Part shown: piece after piece, positions 11,902 to 26,125 of the stretch
Position numbering within the stretch: the first letter of the stretch is position 1
Layout: each line of letters starts with the position of its first letter
Source of the DNA: Ziziphus jujuba
Taxonomy: Eukaryota; Streptophyta; Magnoliopsida; Rosales; Rhamnaceae
Assembly (NCBI RefSeq): GCF_031755915.1
Contig: NC_083382.1
Location: 5,208,001 to 5,272,000, forward strand
Direction: 5' to 3'
Length of the DNA stretch: 64,000 bases
The notes under the pieces: generated by a model
What the model was told of the DNA's origin: nothing
What the model saw: the letters and a program-made list of their open reading frames with translations, nothing else
Databases searched by the model: none
Made by a program: the position numbers and the translations under genes

Positions 11902-13845
11902 GTAAATTGGTTCTTTGAAAAATATGTTTAATATGTTGAATATTTAGTAAATTTATATTTGGAATTTTGGTGCCAAAATTGAATGGAATTAAATATTTGT
12001 GCATTATAAAATGTTTTGGTTTTAAGGAATTTGAGATTTTGGTAATTATTATCAAATTTCATTGTTGGAATATTTCATAATTAAATATTTGATAAATATG
12101 TTTTATGTATTTGATATTAAGAGAATTTCCATATAAATTGTATTGCTAAATTATAATGTTTTTAATATATGTTTTGGTGCTAACAGAATATATTTGGGAA
12201 TTTAAAGAAATTGTGGTTTGATTTATTTTAATTATTTCTATGGTTATTATTCAACTATTGTGCACAATTATATGAATTATTTATCTATGAAATTTATGTG
12301 GTTTTAAGGATTTGTTGATTTAAATGGATTTTGAGGATTGGAGAAAAATATTGCTTTAAAGAATTATGTTTCAAAAATATTTATGCCATTGGAAAATTGT
12401 ATATTTGAGTTGATGGAAATGAAAGTTGATGGGTTTGAAAATTAAATAATTGTATTGACGGATTTTGTGATATGAGAAAATTATATATATTATCGAAGTA
12501 TTCAGGCTGGTGATATCAAAAGAAGAATGTGGGATGTGAATTTGTAAAGTGGTATAATTCCCACGGTGAATTTTGAAAAAATTACGTATCTTTTTATAAT
12601 AAAATTTAGTTATTTATTTTAGATGCACTCATACAGTACTGGTGTTTTGTACTGTATATGTTGATGAGCGCGTAAGTTATAATGTCTTCCGTGAGTTGCT
12701 ATCGGACCGAGGACAGGCAAGTTTTATATAGTGCATATAAGCCGCCCCCTTCCATGGCCGAAATGATGGTTTAAGTAGCGACGCTGTTGGGACGCCGACA
12801 CGACCATATGCAAGTTTCTCTCTTTAACCTCCCGCGGACGGTACTCAGGATGCTGGGTATCGGAGGGCATCACTGGTATATGGTGTGGTGCGTCAAGTAT
12901 AAATTTTCAGATAGAAATTTCAAACCCTAAAGGTTTTAAAATCGTATTTAAATTAAGTGCATTTAATTTGTTTTATCATCTATTTATAATTATTTAAATT
13001 ATATTTTGATGCTGTTTATCTTAATTTATTTAATCAAATTACATGAATTAGATATATTGAAAGTTTTCCTTTATGTTATATTTCTTTAATGCAAGTGTTC
13101 CAAATTTATTTATTATATTTCATTACATTTTATTTATATTTGGATTATTTAAAATTTTATTTATTAAATTAATTATTTCTTCATTTTTGGGGCATAAAAG
13201 ATTGGGTTTCGCGAAAATGTTTTAAAAGTGAAACTTTTCCAACGGAGTGAATAGTGAGGGTTTTGAGAGAAATATTATTTTCAAATAATTATTATTTATT
13301 TACTTATTTATTTTTATTTAATCAAGTGTACTATAATTATCATTGCTTTATATTTGTACAGTAGATAGGGTCACTCACTGAAATGATTAGTATCTCATAT
13401 TTTTAAATTTCGTTCCCCTAGGTACAAGGTTTAGGAGACATTGATCGTCCGGGGCGAGCCCGACGTCTCAGTTCATTGCCGGAAGTCCAATAAGCATTTC
13501 CTTCCTTTTTCCTCTCCATCTTGTATTGCTTCTTTATCTGACATTGTATTAATTCCACATTTATTTGTATAATGCTCTGTATACTGTATTGGATATTTAG
13601 TTGTTAATTATGCACTGATTTACTGTATTCATTTGGAGTGCTGCAAATTTGTGGAATTATATTGTAGTAACATGGGAGGAATAAGGGGATGTATATAGAA
13701 GTGTATTTTCAGTACAGGAAATTTGTGGTAAGTCCAACCCTTAGGGGAGGTTCTGCCGGATTTTCCATTGGAGGGTCCGGTAGGGTTTCCCTGGGATCAA
13801 GGCTTGTCTAGGGTTCCAGTGAGGAATTTTGGACGGGTCCTGACA
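11628..13845 (+). mobile_element. 5'-truncated LTR, copy 3
   Basis: From about 11628 (CCTTGTCACTCAATCTTCG) it aligns with the middle of the other LTRs (compare 2326 onwards in copy 1), and it runs to the intact end GGACGGGTCCTGACA at 13845. Roughly the first kilobase is missing, and no 5' target duplication can be found. Subfamily B marks: GTCCGGGGCGAGCCCGACGTC near 13448-13468. A (TA)n run lies at 11857-11897. Confidence 0.8.
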
Positions 13846-16800
13846 GCTGCTTTTGGGACAAGTTGGATTTTTGGGTGGGCAATAAGCAAGCCAATCACAG
13901 CAAGAGAAAGGAGCTTTAACAATGGAAGTACTGCATCAAGCACATCTCTACCTTCATGTCAGGACCCGTCCAAGATTCCTCACCGGAACCCTAGATAAGC
14001 CCTGATCCCAGGGAAACCCTACCGGACCCTCCAATGGAAAATCCGGTAGAACCTTCCCCAAGGATTGGACTTACCACAAGCTTCCTGCACTGAAAACACA
14101 CTTCTATATTCATCCCCTTATTCCTCCCACAATACTACAAATTGATTCCACAATTTTACAGCACTTCACAAGAATAACAGCAATCCAGTGCATAAATAAA
14201 ACATAAGTGTCCAGAATAGTATACAGAGCTTCATGAAGTGCTATTTAATAGAAAATACAACAAAGAAGAAAGAAATATTACAACTGAATTGAACGAGTAC
14301 AAAGGTACTTCTCGAACTACGATATCGGCGGAGAATTGGTTCGTTCCGGAAAAACGTCTACCACCCATTGCACCTAAGGGAACGGAATTTAAAAACGTGA
14401 GATGCTAATCATCTCAGTGAGCGACCCTAGCTACTGAACACTTTTAATAATAATAATATAACAAATGAGGGAATTTAATTAATACCAACAATTAAATAGG
14501 TAAATAAATAATAGCAGTTGAAAATAATAATTTCCCTCAAAACTCTCACTAATCACTCCGTTGGAAATGTTCTATTTTTAAAACATTTTCACAAAACCCG
14601 ATATTCGTATTTCCCGAAAACCAAGGGATCAAACAATTTAGTAAACAATAAATAAATAAATACCCCCAATGTAATTAAAATGTAAATAATTATAATAAAG
14701 AAATTTTTGAACACTTTGGGGTTTGAAATTTCTTCTAAAACTTTACATTTGACGCACCACACCATATACCGGTGATGCCCTCCGATACCCAGCGTCCTGA
14801 GCACCGACTGGCGGGGAGATTAAAGAGAAAAACTTGCAAACGGCACTTCGGCGTCCCGACAGTACCGCTGTTGAAACCGTCATCCCGGCCAAGGAGGGGG
14901 GCGGCTGTGGCCAATATCAAACTTGCCTGCCCACGGTCCAATGGCAACTCACGGGAGACATAATACTTGCGCGCTAACCATATATATACACCAGAACACC
15001 AATACTGTATGAATGCGTCTAAAATAATTATTAAATTAATTATAACCGTACTATTTTTCCAAAATTACCGTGGGAAATATATCAATTTTCACATTTACCA
15101 TCCCACATATTTTCTTTTAACAACCCGGTACGAAAACCTCGATAACAATAAAACAATAATTTTTCTCGTAACACGAGGTTCAACAAATAAAATATCGTGG
15201 GCATAATTATAAAAATTAAACCACCAATTTAAACAAATATTTTCATAAAATATTTAAACCAATTATGTCCAAAAATAATATTAAAACCACATACAATTTA
15301 TTACTGAAAATACCTTGCTCATGCATAATAATTAAAATTAAATCACAATAAATAATAATTTCCACAATTATAATTAAATTGCACCACATGAGCATAATTT
15401 CAAATATCAATTAAACACCAATTAAATATAATTAATTACCCTAAAAATATTTTTAAAGGTGGGTCACTCACCTTAAGCGCGTATATCAGCTAAGATCCTC
15501 CGCAGGATCAACTCCACTACTCGCACGCACACCTAAAACATCCACAGTACACCAACCAAATATATTAATATTTTAATCGGGTAACTCCCAAATGGGTACT
15601 CGGGGAGCGAACACAAACGACAACTAAAAATTACGAGTGATATACCGAATCGAAGCTTGAGTGATGAGGATCACGGATTCGGTCTTACTTCCCGGAGATC
15701 GGCCCCAAGGTGGCCGGAATCTCGCCGTAAAGCTTTCAGATTCGACTCCTCAATTCTCCCAAATCATCACGAATTGGAGGAAAAGGACACCGGATTTGGA
15801 TTTAGGAGGTCGAAATTAGAGGACAGGGACCGGCGGTGCAACTGGGTACTCGCCGGAACAGTGACTTCCGGCGAGCCGCCGCAGTCACCGGCAACCGTCA
15901 CCGACGGTGGCGCGTGCGGTGGCTGTTGGCTGAGATTTTTGGGGGTTTTGTAGATCGAGGGGAGAGGATTCCAGCGGGACCGGCGGTGAGGCAAACGGAG
16001 GCCGGACGGCGGAGAGATCGGGGTTTGAAGATTTTCGGCGCCTCGCCGGAAAATGCTCCAATCCCGGCGTGTCGGAGGTCCGGTGGCCGTGAAATTTGGT
16101 GGGTAGGCCGGAATTACCATGGGTGAGGGACCGATCAGGAGCGTGTGGCTTAAAAGTGGCTGAAAATGGGTCAACGGCGGTGGCCGGCGGTGGAGGGGAA
16201 AAATCGCAGCCGAGCTTCGCCGGCTCAGTCTGGGCGCGTCCGGCGACCGACGGTCGTGAAATTTCGGGGTTCGGCTGGAAATGGGAAGGTTCTCCCGTCT
16301 GGCCGGCGCGTGTAGCAAGGATCGGCCGAAAAATTTGACGATTTCCGGCAGCCGGTCGTTTCTCTCTCCCTCTCTCTATCCTCTCTCTCTTTCTCTCTCC
16401 TCCCCAGCGTTTTTGCCAAATAAAAGCCACCGTGGGTGACACTGTTTACCCACGTGGACCAATCAGGTGACGACACGTGGTATTACTGTGCACTTAAGCC
16501 AGATATAATAAAATATTACGGTATCCGACGAACTTCAAACATCCATAACTTTTTAACCAGATGTGCAATTTAAGCGTGCCGCTAGTCTATGAACTCGTAT
16601 CGACGAGTACTTTACAACCATACAAAAGTTAAAACAAAATTACACAACAATAAAAAATCAACTCCCGGCACCTTTTGGACAGTTTGCACCTCGACTTGTT
16701 TTGTCCATAACTTTCAAACTGTAGCTCCATTTTTGATGTGCTACTAGTCTACGAACTCAAGGCATCATGCACTTCGCCACGGTACCATGGTCAACTAGAA

Positions 16801-16928
16801 ATTTCAACTGGAACAAAAAGTCAACTTTTGACCCCTTCGGTCAACGGTCAACCTCGATCAACGTGCACGAATTCCGATATGGTTTGGGACGGGGTGTTAC
16901 ATTCAGATTTTATATCTCCTTGCTTCAT
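13846..16928 (-). pseudogene. PIN-LIKES (PILS) auxin-transport-facilitator N-terminal fragment, split by an LTR
   Basis: Minus-strand start codon at 16926-16928. The first eight or so codons (16902-16928) read MKQGDIKS. After LTR copy 4 the same frame continues through 13956-13846 as EGRDVLDAVLPLLKLL, then a hydrophobic helix, then AHPKIQLVPKA. This matches the first membrane helix and following loop of PILS proteins, ER-located auxin carriers of the auxin efflux carrier family. The frame then stops at the end of LTR copy 3. The remaining helices are absent from the window. Target duplication TTCA (13953-13956 and 16902-16905) dates the split to insertion of copy 4. Upstream of the start, at 16961-16979, lies an oligo-T (oligo-A on the coding strand) run. 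The family call rests on about 45 residues. Confidence 0.6.
13957..16901 (-). mobile_element. Solo LTR, copy 4
   Basis: Reverse orientation. Starts TGTCAGGACCCGTCC and ends GGACGGGGTGTTACA, 2945 bp, with the 4-bp duplication TTCA. Subfamily A segment (complement of GGTGGTAGACGTTTTTCCGG) near 14344-14363. GC-rich block about 15690-16330 and CT tract 16360-16402. Long frames on both strands in the GC-rich block are spurious, since the same block in other copies is frame-broken. Confidence 0.85.
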
Positions 16929-17833
16929 AACGGCAAGGATGTTGAACTCCACTTGTTCCTTTTTTTTTTTTTTTTTTTCCCTCCATCCTCATGTTCTTGA
17001 TCTGTTTTCTGAAATTCCAAAGATGAAACTCCTTCCTACTGCAATTCCTCTCAAAATCTCCTTTTCTAACTGAAATAATTGGATCAGGCTTAGAGGCTGA
17101 CTGAAATAATGGGTTGGGTTTGTTCCTACGGACTTTTTTAATGTAGTAACAAGTTGATGAGTATCTACCTTGAGAGAATGGGCCGCGCTGAGCAAATACA
17201 ACCTACATAAATTATGCCTGCAACATAACAAATACGTCAACCCCCGTTATGGGAACCAAAATTATGCATATAATGAAATCCTATGATGTTTAGAAAGAGA
17301 CACTTAATTATTACCAAAAGAAAGAAGTAATCCACTAATCGTCTAATTGCAAAGCCATTATGCTTCATCAAAGGTCTTCATCCTTCAAAACCTATGTACA
17401 ATTAGACATTAAAATATATTGCAAATTTAGTTAATTAAAAAAAAAAGAATATTTAAATATGAGATTCTTGTAATATAACTTGTACATGAGCAAATACATC
17501 TTAGCTAGTGTCAGCTCTCTTTATATATAAGTTATGGTTTTTCGTACCTTAAAATACTGAAAAATATTAATTTTAAGCAGAAAAAGGAAAAGAGTTTAAT
17601 TATAAACTTTGAGGTAGCATTGCTTTCATGAAGATAAAATTTTGTGCAATAATAATTAATAATGCGATTATTGATTCATAATGCACTATATCTCGTTTGT
17701 AGTACGTGCAAACTCTCGACCTTCTCAAGTAGTTTTTTGCTTCATGATCTTCTTCCTTGACGTTGCAATAATCCAATATTTGACGTTAAAATAATTTCCT
17801 TCTAATATCGAGAAACTATTAGGTGCTGTAGGA
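16929..17833. other. Spacer upstream of the PILS fragment
   Basis: Would contain the 5' leader and promoter of the broken PILS gene. No convincing second gene, repeat or element was recognised. Confidence 0.4.
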
Positions 17834-18455
17834 ACGTTGCTAAGCGCATGGAAGAATATTGCAGCAATGGTGGTTTTGTCCTCTTTCTTGATGATCATTA
17901 ATTGCTATGAGAGGGATATCGAAGTATTGCTCCAAGCTTTTTCCAAAGCCATAAAGCCAGTAATATATACGCTATTGGTTGTACGAAAGGTATATATGAT
18001 ATACATATTTGCGTATATTCACCCCCCCCCCCCCTCCAAAAAAAAAAAAGAAGAAAACATATTTGTGTATGGTATAAAAATTCTTAACCTATATATTAAT
18101 TTGTTTTTATTACTTTAAACTCGTAAAATTATAAGTTGCATATGCATGTATAATTCTTTTCCATATAGTAATTGGTGTAAAAACAATAATTAAATAGAAA
18201 TCGTACAGTGAAATCTTCCTATACATGAACATATATATATATATAGATAGATATTTATGACTTTCTAAATGTATAATATTTAATTTACAAACAATAAAAG
18301 TTGTGTGGTGGGAGGAGAGAGGGGAACTGAGAGATTGAATTCATATAAATAAATTTTCATAATCAATTAGTATCAGTAAAGTGCAACCAAGTAGTCTTTT
18401 CTGAGCAAAATTCTAGTCATATGCTGATAATATTTTTCAATATCTTGAGACATAT

Positions 18456-18486
<31 letters not shown>

Positions 18487-18875
18487 TATATAAGATACTA
18501 AAATTTGATTATCTATTATGATATATTCATGTTTTCTACATTATTATTCATGCTATTATATATATATATTAAAAAAAAAAAAAAAGAAACCATGGTTCCT
18601 TCTATTAGATTCCTAGTTCAAATCTCCTCACCTTTTATATAAAAAAAATGCTAATACTTCTTAATTGATGATAATAAATTTTCACATTTAGGATAAACGA
18701 AACAACTAATTACAAATACAAATATGTTCATGATATTTGGAGTTTTTTTTTTTTTTTTTTTGTCATCTACCCAGATTTTTTTATGTTTCATAGTATTTGG
18801 AGATTTTTTTTTTGGTCATCTACCTAGATTTTTGAGCACTTAATAGTCATTAGTATATCATCCTATATGCATAGA

Positions 18876-18918
<43 letters not shown>

Positions 18919-19453
18919 TTAGTCCTTGCAAATGAGTTGCGGAAAAATTTATATATATACATATATACATATATATATATACACTTACTTTTTGTTTTTA
19001 TGACAATATATATTTATATTGAAATAAAAATTCGGACAACATATATATATATATATATATTCCTGATGCTATATACACTTTGTAATATTCTTTAATTTAT
19101 GTTAATTATTGTTGATTTTCATTGGAACAGGCTAACAGCAAGTAAACTACCATATGGGAAAATGTTACAGAGAGTTGCAGCAACTGTAAATATAAGTTCT
19201 ATATCACGTATGTATATTGTTAAAAATGAAATGAAACTTTTTCCATCCTATTTATTAATAATAAAAAGGAGATATATATATATATTGAGCTTTTTATTAT
19301 TTTATTTTATTTTATTTTATATTTTGCTTTAAATCAGTCTCTCTCCCTTTTATATGGATGGGCTTCTATTTTTCAGCTCCGGCGCCCATCAAACCAGACA
19401 CTTCTCAAGAGCAAAAAGTTGCATTACCCATATTAATTTTGGGCCTATAGCAG
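17834..19453 (+). other. Unassigned exon-like frames
   Basis: Three short open segments have splice-like borders. (1) 17822-17981, ATTAG before GTGCTG and GTAATA after AAGCCA, open frame with NIAAMVVLSSFLMIINCYE. (2) 19132-19208, after GGAACAG and before GTATGT, with SKLPYGKMLQRVAATV. (3) 19377-19449, after TTTTTCAG, with PIKPDTSQEQKVALPI ending TAG. Phases of 1 and 2 do not join in frame, and I recognise no family. They may be remnants of a broken gene or chance. Oligo-T runs and (TA)n tracts (18462-18484, 18882-18914) fill the gaps between them. Confidence 0.2.
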
Positions 19454-20850
19454 AATAATCTAACGAATGAAAAAACAAAAATAAATAGAATATAAAGAAC
19501 AAAACACAGATATTAGAAAGCGAGTAAACACTCAAATTGGATACTAATTTGTTCTTAAAAAACAAAAAAGATTAATTGTCCTTTTGATATACTTAATTTG
19601 TTTATAAAATTTTCAAGCTAGAATCACATATTAATTAAAACAGATGTTCTGTTTTAATGAACAATTTTCCTTTTCTAGCCATTCTCTAATTTATTATGTA
19701 TATGTAAAGCGTTAATTGTACGTATTTCTTTCCGTTTGAGAATTGAAGAAGTTGGAAAGTTATATCAATCTTTGTTAGTTTCCAACCAAAGAAAGCAATT
19801 ATTTTATTTTATTTTTTGTTGAAAAAGAAAGCAATTAATTAAGTATAAGGCTGATCGCAGATCTTTTATAGTACTAATAGATCACTAACTTTGGCCGTGT
19901 CTTAGAATAAGATTTCAGTTTTTTAAAGCTCCTAAAACGGCTAAGGATTTTATATATGTAAATTGTATATAAGGGTTATTCTACTTGTGAAGTTCTCTTG
20001 TTAAACAGTTTTTCTTTTTTTCTTTTTTTCTCTTTTTGGGTTTTAACCCCGCCTTGAATTATCACCAAAAAAGATCACTAATTATACACTTAAATATAGT
20101 TAACTTTGCATCTCAAATTACAAGGAAAAATATAAATTTTCCTAAAGTTGTCAACAATATAAAATTAATTGTATGTATGTATGTATGCATGTATATATAT
20201 ATATATATATATAGTTCTATTCTCTTGGGTGATGGACCCCAAGATATCTTGAGTAAAACATGCCTATTCTTCGTTGCATATGCGTGTGAAACAATTTTAA
20301 CATGTATCAATACATGTCTTTTGCTTAGGATGTCTTGGGCACCACTGCAGGAGAAAATTTCCTTATTATATAATGATAATTTCTACTTTAGGAAAAAAGA
20401 AGTGTCTTGAATCCAAAATCTCATGGGGTGAGGGGCTTACGACTTTACCATTAGTGCAAATAGGTATAGCTTTCGAAGGTTTTAGTATCAATAACCATCC
20501 CTTTATACCTGAACGTTTGGGTCATATAATATACTTTAAGTAATTGGTATCTTTAATTTTTATTCTAGTTAATTAAAGGAGTGAAATAGATGAGCCATGC
20601 ATGGGAAGTTGGATATTTATTGAACACATAATAAGATACCAATGCATGCATGCGTGTTTTGGATCCATGCCATGCCTAACTTTCAAACTAAATTGTACAT
20701 ATTATAAAAAAGAGAAAGCCTTAAGATATATGAACAAACTCAAAATTAGACTATATCATATATGTATACATGTTTATATATATTGATGACAATATTATTT
20801 TATTAAATAGGTAATTTGAACCTTGTATTCTAAAAATATTTCTCAAAAAA
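19454..20850. other. AT-rich spacer
   Basis: No gene recognised. A stretch at about 20214-20460 has more complex sequence (GGTGATGGACCCCAAGATATC, later GGGGCTTACGACTTTACC) resembling worn transposon-derived sequence, but no ends or duplication could be defined. Confidence 0.35.
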
Positions 20851-21306
20851 TTAATAAAAGTATGAGCCTAAATGAAATCCAGACAACATTAATTTACTCA
20901 ACTCCAACACCCGAAAAAAGACCAATCCAGAAGAAATAGGCAAACTCAAACTCACAAGTGCTACAAACCCTAGAGCCAAAGATGGCCTAACATTCATCAG
21001 CCAGTTTTGCAACAAACCTATTCCTTCACAAACATCCTCTTTGTAATACTCAAAGTAGTCTTTTTCCCACTCCATCCAATCCGAAGGTGGTTGCTCATCA
21101 CCCATCTCGAGCATCTTCATCTCCTGTATACGTATTCGAAGCTCTATCATGTTTTCATCCACAAGCTTCCCCTCATAATCTCTTCCATTTGTTCCCTTAC
21201 TTGCAGCCACACTTAAACCACCGGACCACCTTTTCAGGCAAGGCAGGGCAGGCTGCATAAATGGTCGGTTTGGGATCATGAAAGGTGATGCAAGTTTAGT
21301 TGCCAT
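20851..21306 (-). CDS. Small plastid-targeted membrane protein, paralogue A (function unknown)
   Basis: Single-exon frame of 151 residues on the minus strand, start 21304-21306, stop at 20851. The N-terminal ~45 residues are rich in Ser, Ala, Pro and basic residues with few acidic ones, as in chloroplast transit peptides. The core follows: VDENMIELRIRIQEMK (amphipathic helix), then PPSDWMEWEK, a tyrosine-rich stretch, VCEGIGLLQNWL, NVRPSLALG, and a hydrophobic C-terminal segment (about residues 112-135) likely to span a membrane. The core is shared with the gene at 32753-33199, with roughly half of the aligned residues identical by eye. I do not recognise a named family. TATAAATA at 21404-21413 (minus strand) is about 100 nt upstream of the ATG, supporting a real promoter. 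Location and membrane topology are inferred. Confidence 0.8.
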   Translation of the reverse strand: MATKLASPFMIPNRPFMQPALPCLKRWSGGLSVAASKGTNGRDYEGKLVDENMIELRIRIQEMKMLEMGDEQPPSDWMEWEKDYFEYYKEDVCEGIGLLQNWLMNVRPSLALGFVALVSLSLPISSGLVFFRVLELSKLMLSGFHLGSYFY

Positions 21307-21403
21307 TGATCGATGAAAGAAGGTTAAAGGCTCAATTTCTCAAGAAAAATATACTTTGGAGAATGCTACTTAAATGCAAATGGTGGTTAATTAAGAGATT
21401 GGC

Positions 21404-21413
21404 TTATTTATAA
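21404..21413 (-). promoter_or_regulatory. TATA box of the 21-kb plastid-protein gene
   Basis: Reverse complement reads TTATAAATAA, centred about 102 nt upstream of the start codon. This leaves room for a ~70-nt leader. Confidence 0.5.
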
Positions 21414-22702
<1,289 letters not shown>

Positions 22703-24158
22703 GTTTGTGTGTGTGCTTTTAATATTTTACCTCCTTTTGAAAATAAAATCAAATTAATAGTAGGAAATTTTGAAGAATATATAATGAAATTGGACTCTGG
22801 AGGATCGAAGTACAAGTTAAAAAATAAGATTATTTTTTTAATACAACTATTCTTGTCAATTTTTAAATTTTGGAATGCCGATCCATATATATGTTAAAAT
22901 GCGATATTAATGATTATTATAAAAATTCGATGAAACTCGTATCCTAAAAAAGATTAGAGTATCAAAATAGAAGGAAGATGTAATAATCCGTCCTGGTAAA
23001 TATCTAAAAAAATTTCAATTTTAACCGAGTTAATCATGTTTGATCAACTGAACCTTATGTGACTCTTATATTTGACTTTTTATATTGCTAAAATTTTGCT
23101 TTGATTAGTATATAATTGCAATAGAGTTCGTCAACAAAAATTATAGTTAAAAAATGATGGTTCTGAAAAATTTTAAATATTAATATTATATCAATATCCA
23201 AACTAGTTTATGTTTTTGTCTTTTAGCGATCTAAATGCCTATATATATGTTGGGAGTGTATCTAACATTAAAGAAATTCCAAAATATCCAAAATGTCTCC
23301 AAAAATCCAAGAAAACCAATAGATGTGCAGTGTGTCGATTTGACCTGCAATTCACCTCTGTTCACTTTTGGATTCAACGGAGTTGATCATTTTTCTAACC
23401 AAGTTATACGTGTTAGATATTGACATTGCTTATCAAAAATCTGGCTGGCCATCGAAATTTCACAATGAAACATCTCCTGACAGGCCATTGTTAGCATTCA
23501 TTACTAATTTTGAATGGTAATGCGAAACTTAGATTTGTAGATTCATTACTAATTTTGAATAGTAAATTATATGTAGCCTAATTCATGGCTGAAAAATAAA
23601 TAACATGTGCATAAAAAGATAAGTGGAATCCAATTCAAACCATTAGTCTAGCTGCTAATTAAAGAGAGAAAATGGATGCCATGACCAAAGAACCAAGACC
23701 TGTTTTGCTTATACAAGCGCTGGAGACTGGTACGGACCCGGGTGACGGTTTTGGTACATTTTTGGAATCCGGGAAGCATGAAATGTTTCCAATGCTTTAT
23801 GGGTTCAATACATATGCCTAAGAGGTCATGAAATCAAGCTAAAGCAGCTTCAAATGCAATCAAAAAAGGCTTGTACAGACAGCATCAACAATTTGGCCGG
23901 TAAAGGGAGGAGAGAGAAAGGTAAGCAGGTTATAGTCTTATAGATTAGAAACGATTAAAATTAAGAAAGTAGATTGAATGAAAAATTAAAGTTTATGACG
24001 TTTTATATTCCTTATGCATGCTGAGCAGATGGTTTTCATTGTCAAATGGAAGACTGATTTCTATTAGTTGAAAACCGCATATATAGTCGGCCATTATGAT
24101 TTTCATTTATCTATTTATTTATTTATTTTGATAACATCAGCCATTATGTACCATTCTG

Positions 24159-24196
<38 letters not shown>

Positions 24197-24628
24197 GACT
24201 TTACCTATGTAATCTTTGACTTTTTTGGTGTTGGCAAATATGCTTCCTTATTTTGAATTTTTTGTATTTTTTGTACTATATATAAAGAATATAGAGTGAT
24301 GTTATGCTTACCAAATTTGTTTATTAAAATTTTAATAAATAATCACATAACAGTATATGAGTGTTCAATAAATCATTCATATTTTATAATTATCAGAGAA
24401 AAAACCAATTGTATTATATGTTACATTATTTTTACCAAAATTTTAATAAACAAATAGTGTAAATGTAAAATTACTGATATATATATATATATATATATAT
24501 ATCATTATAAACCACTTATAGTTCATTTTTGTTTCATTTTGCCTTTTTATATTTCATTTTTGTTTCATTTTAACCAAATTTAGTAGTTCAATATTTGAGT
24601 TAATTGATATTTTTAACCTTTTTACTTG

Positions 24629-24689
<61 letters not shown>

Positions 24690-26074
24690 GTATAAATTAT
24701 TCATTTATATTATATTTTTATATTTTCTTCATATAGTAATATACTTTTATTTATAATTATTTTTAGATGTAAATGTTTGAAAAAATTAATGAATATTTAA
24801 TAACTAAAAAGAAATTGAATTGGTCTAGTTTCGGAGCTGCTAGAACCGACCATTTTTCAAGTCCAAGATTCTTTAACTGTATGTGTATATTTTTTCACTA
24901 TTTTACCCACTTTTGAAAGTAATATCAAATTTCTTAATAAAAGTATGAAACTTTTAGGAGTTTATCAGCTACCTTGTTAAAGTAATATATTATATAAGTT
25001 GAAGAAAGTAGTGGGAAATGACTTAATTGGAGCTTATAATGAAATTGAATTCTAGAGGTTCAATGTTCATATCAACAAGTAAGAGTATTTTTTTGAATAC
25101 AACTAGATTTACTGAATTATTACCAAATTTTTGAGTGATAAATTTATGTAGGATCGATGTGTAATGGCTGAAAAGTTAATAAAACGTATGCATAAAACAT
25201 AAATGGAATCTAGTGCAATCGACTAGTCTACCTACTAGCCGTAATATTTATTTGCTAATATAAGAAAGAGAAAATAAAAGCTTAGTTGGTAACGGGTGGA
25301 GAGAGAAAGGTAAACTAGATTTATGAATTATTAGAAATATTTTACTGGAAGGAGTCCAGGATATGTTGAGCATTACTAGCGTATCGATGCCAATAAATTA
25401 TCAATTGTATATAATCTATATGAAAGGCAAAAAAAAGGAAAAAAGCAGTTTATTGACTTTGAGAGAGTACATTCTCGTCTAAGATATCCTAAGCACCTTC
25501 TCTCAATAAAACATAACCGTATCAATCATTACAAAATTTTTGAATGGTGATTTAACATAGATAGACGTTTGATGGTTTAAAAATCGACATAGAGTTATGA
25601 AAAAGGATAAGTGGAATCTAATACAAATTACCAGTCTAGCTAATCATAATATCTAAATATTAGTAAGAAAGAGAAAATGTAAGCTTAGTCGGAGCATAGA
25701 AAAGTGAGAAAGGTAAATAGATCATAGAATAAGAGAAGACTAAAAAAATAAGAAAGTCAATCAAATGAAATTTAGGTATTGACATTTTATAATCCACATG
25801 TTTAGCAGATTGTCAAATGGAAGACTGGTTTCTATTAGTTCAAAACTATACATATCACATGGTTAGCCATTAAGATTTATTTATTTTTCCTTGATAATTT
25901 CAGCCATTATGAATCATATTTTTTTAATGTGTGGATGTCTATAATAACGATAATTTTGAAAAAATTGTAATTAATACTACTATACAAAGATAACGATTTC
26001 TTCAAAATAATTATCGTTCGTATAGAAATCTATATATTAAAAAAATAATGACATCCATATCAAAAAAGAAAATG

Positions 26075-26125
<51 letters not shown>

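Noticed and set aside
15767..16442. 183 and 185 codon minus-strand frames
   Set aside because: They lie in the GC-rich block of copy 4. Two different long frames overlap there, which points to base composition and not to coding.
18585..18640. SINE-like tRNA B-box (AGTTCAAATCTCC)
   Set aside because: Only one box-like motif. No A box at the right distance, no poly-A tail with target duplication.
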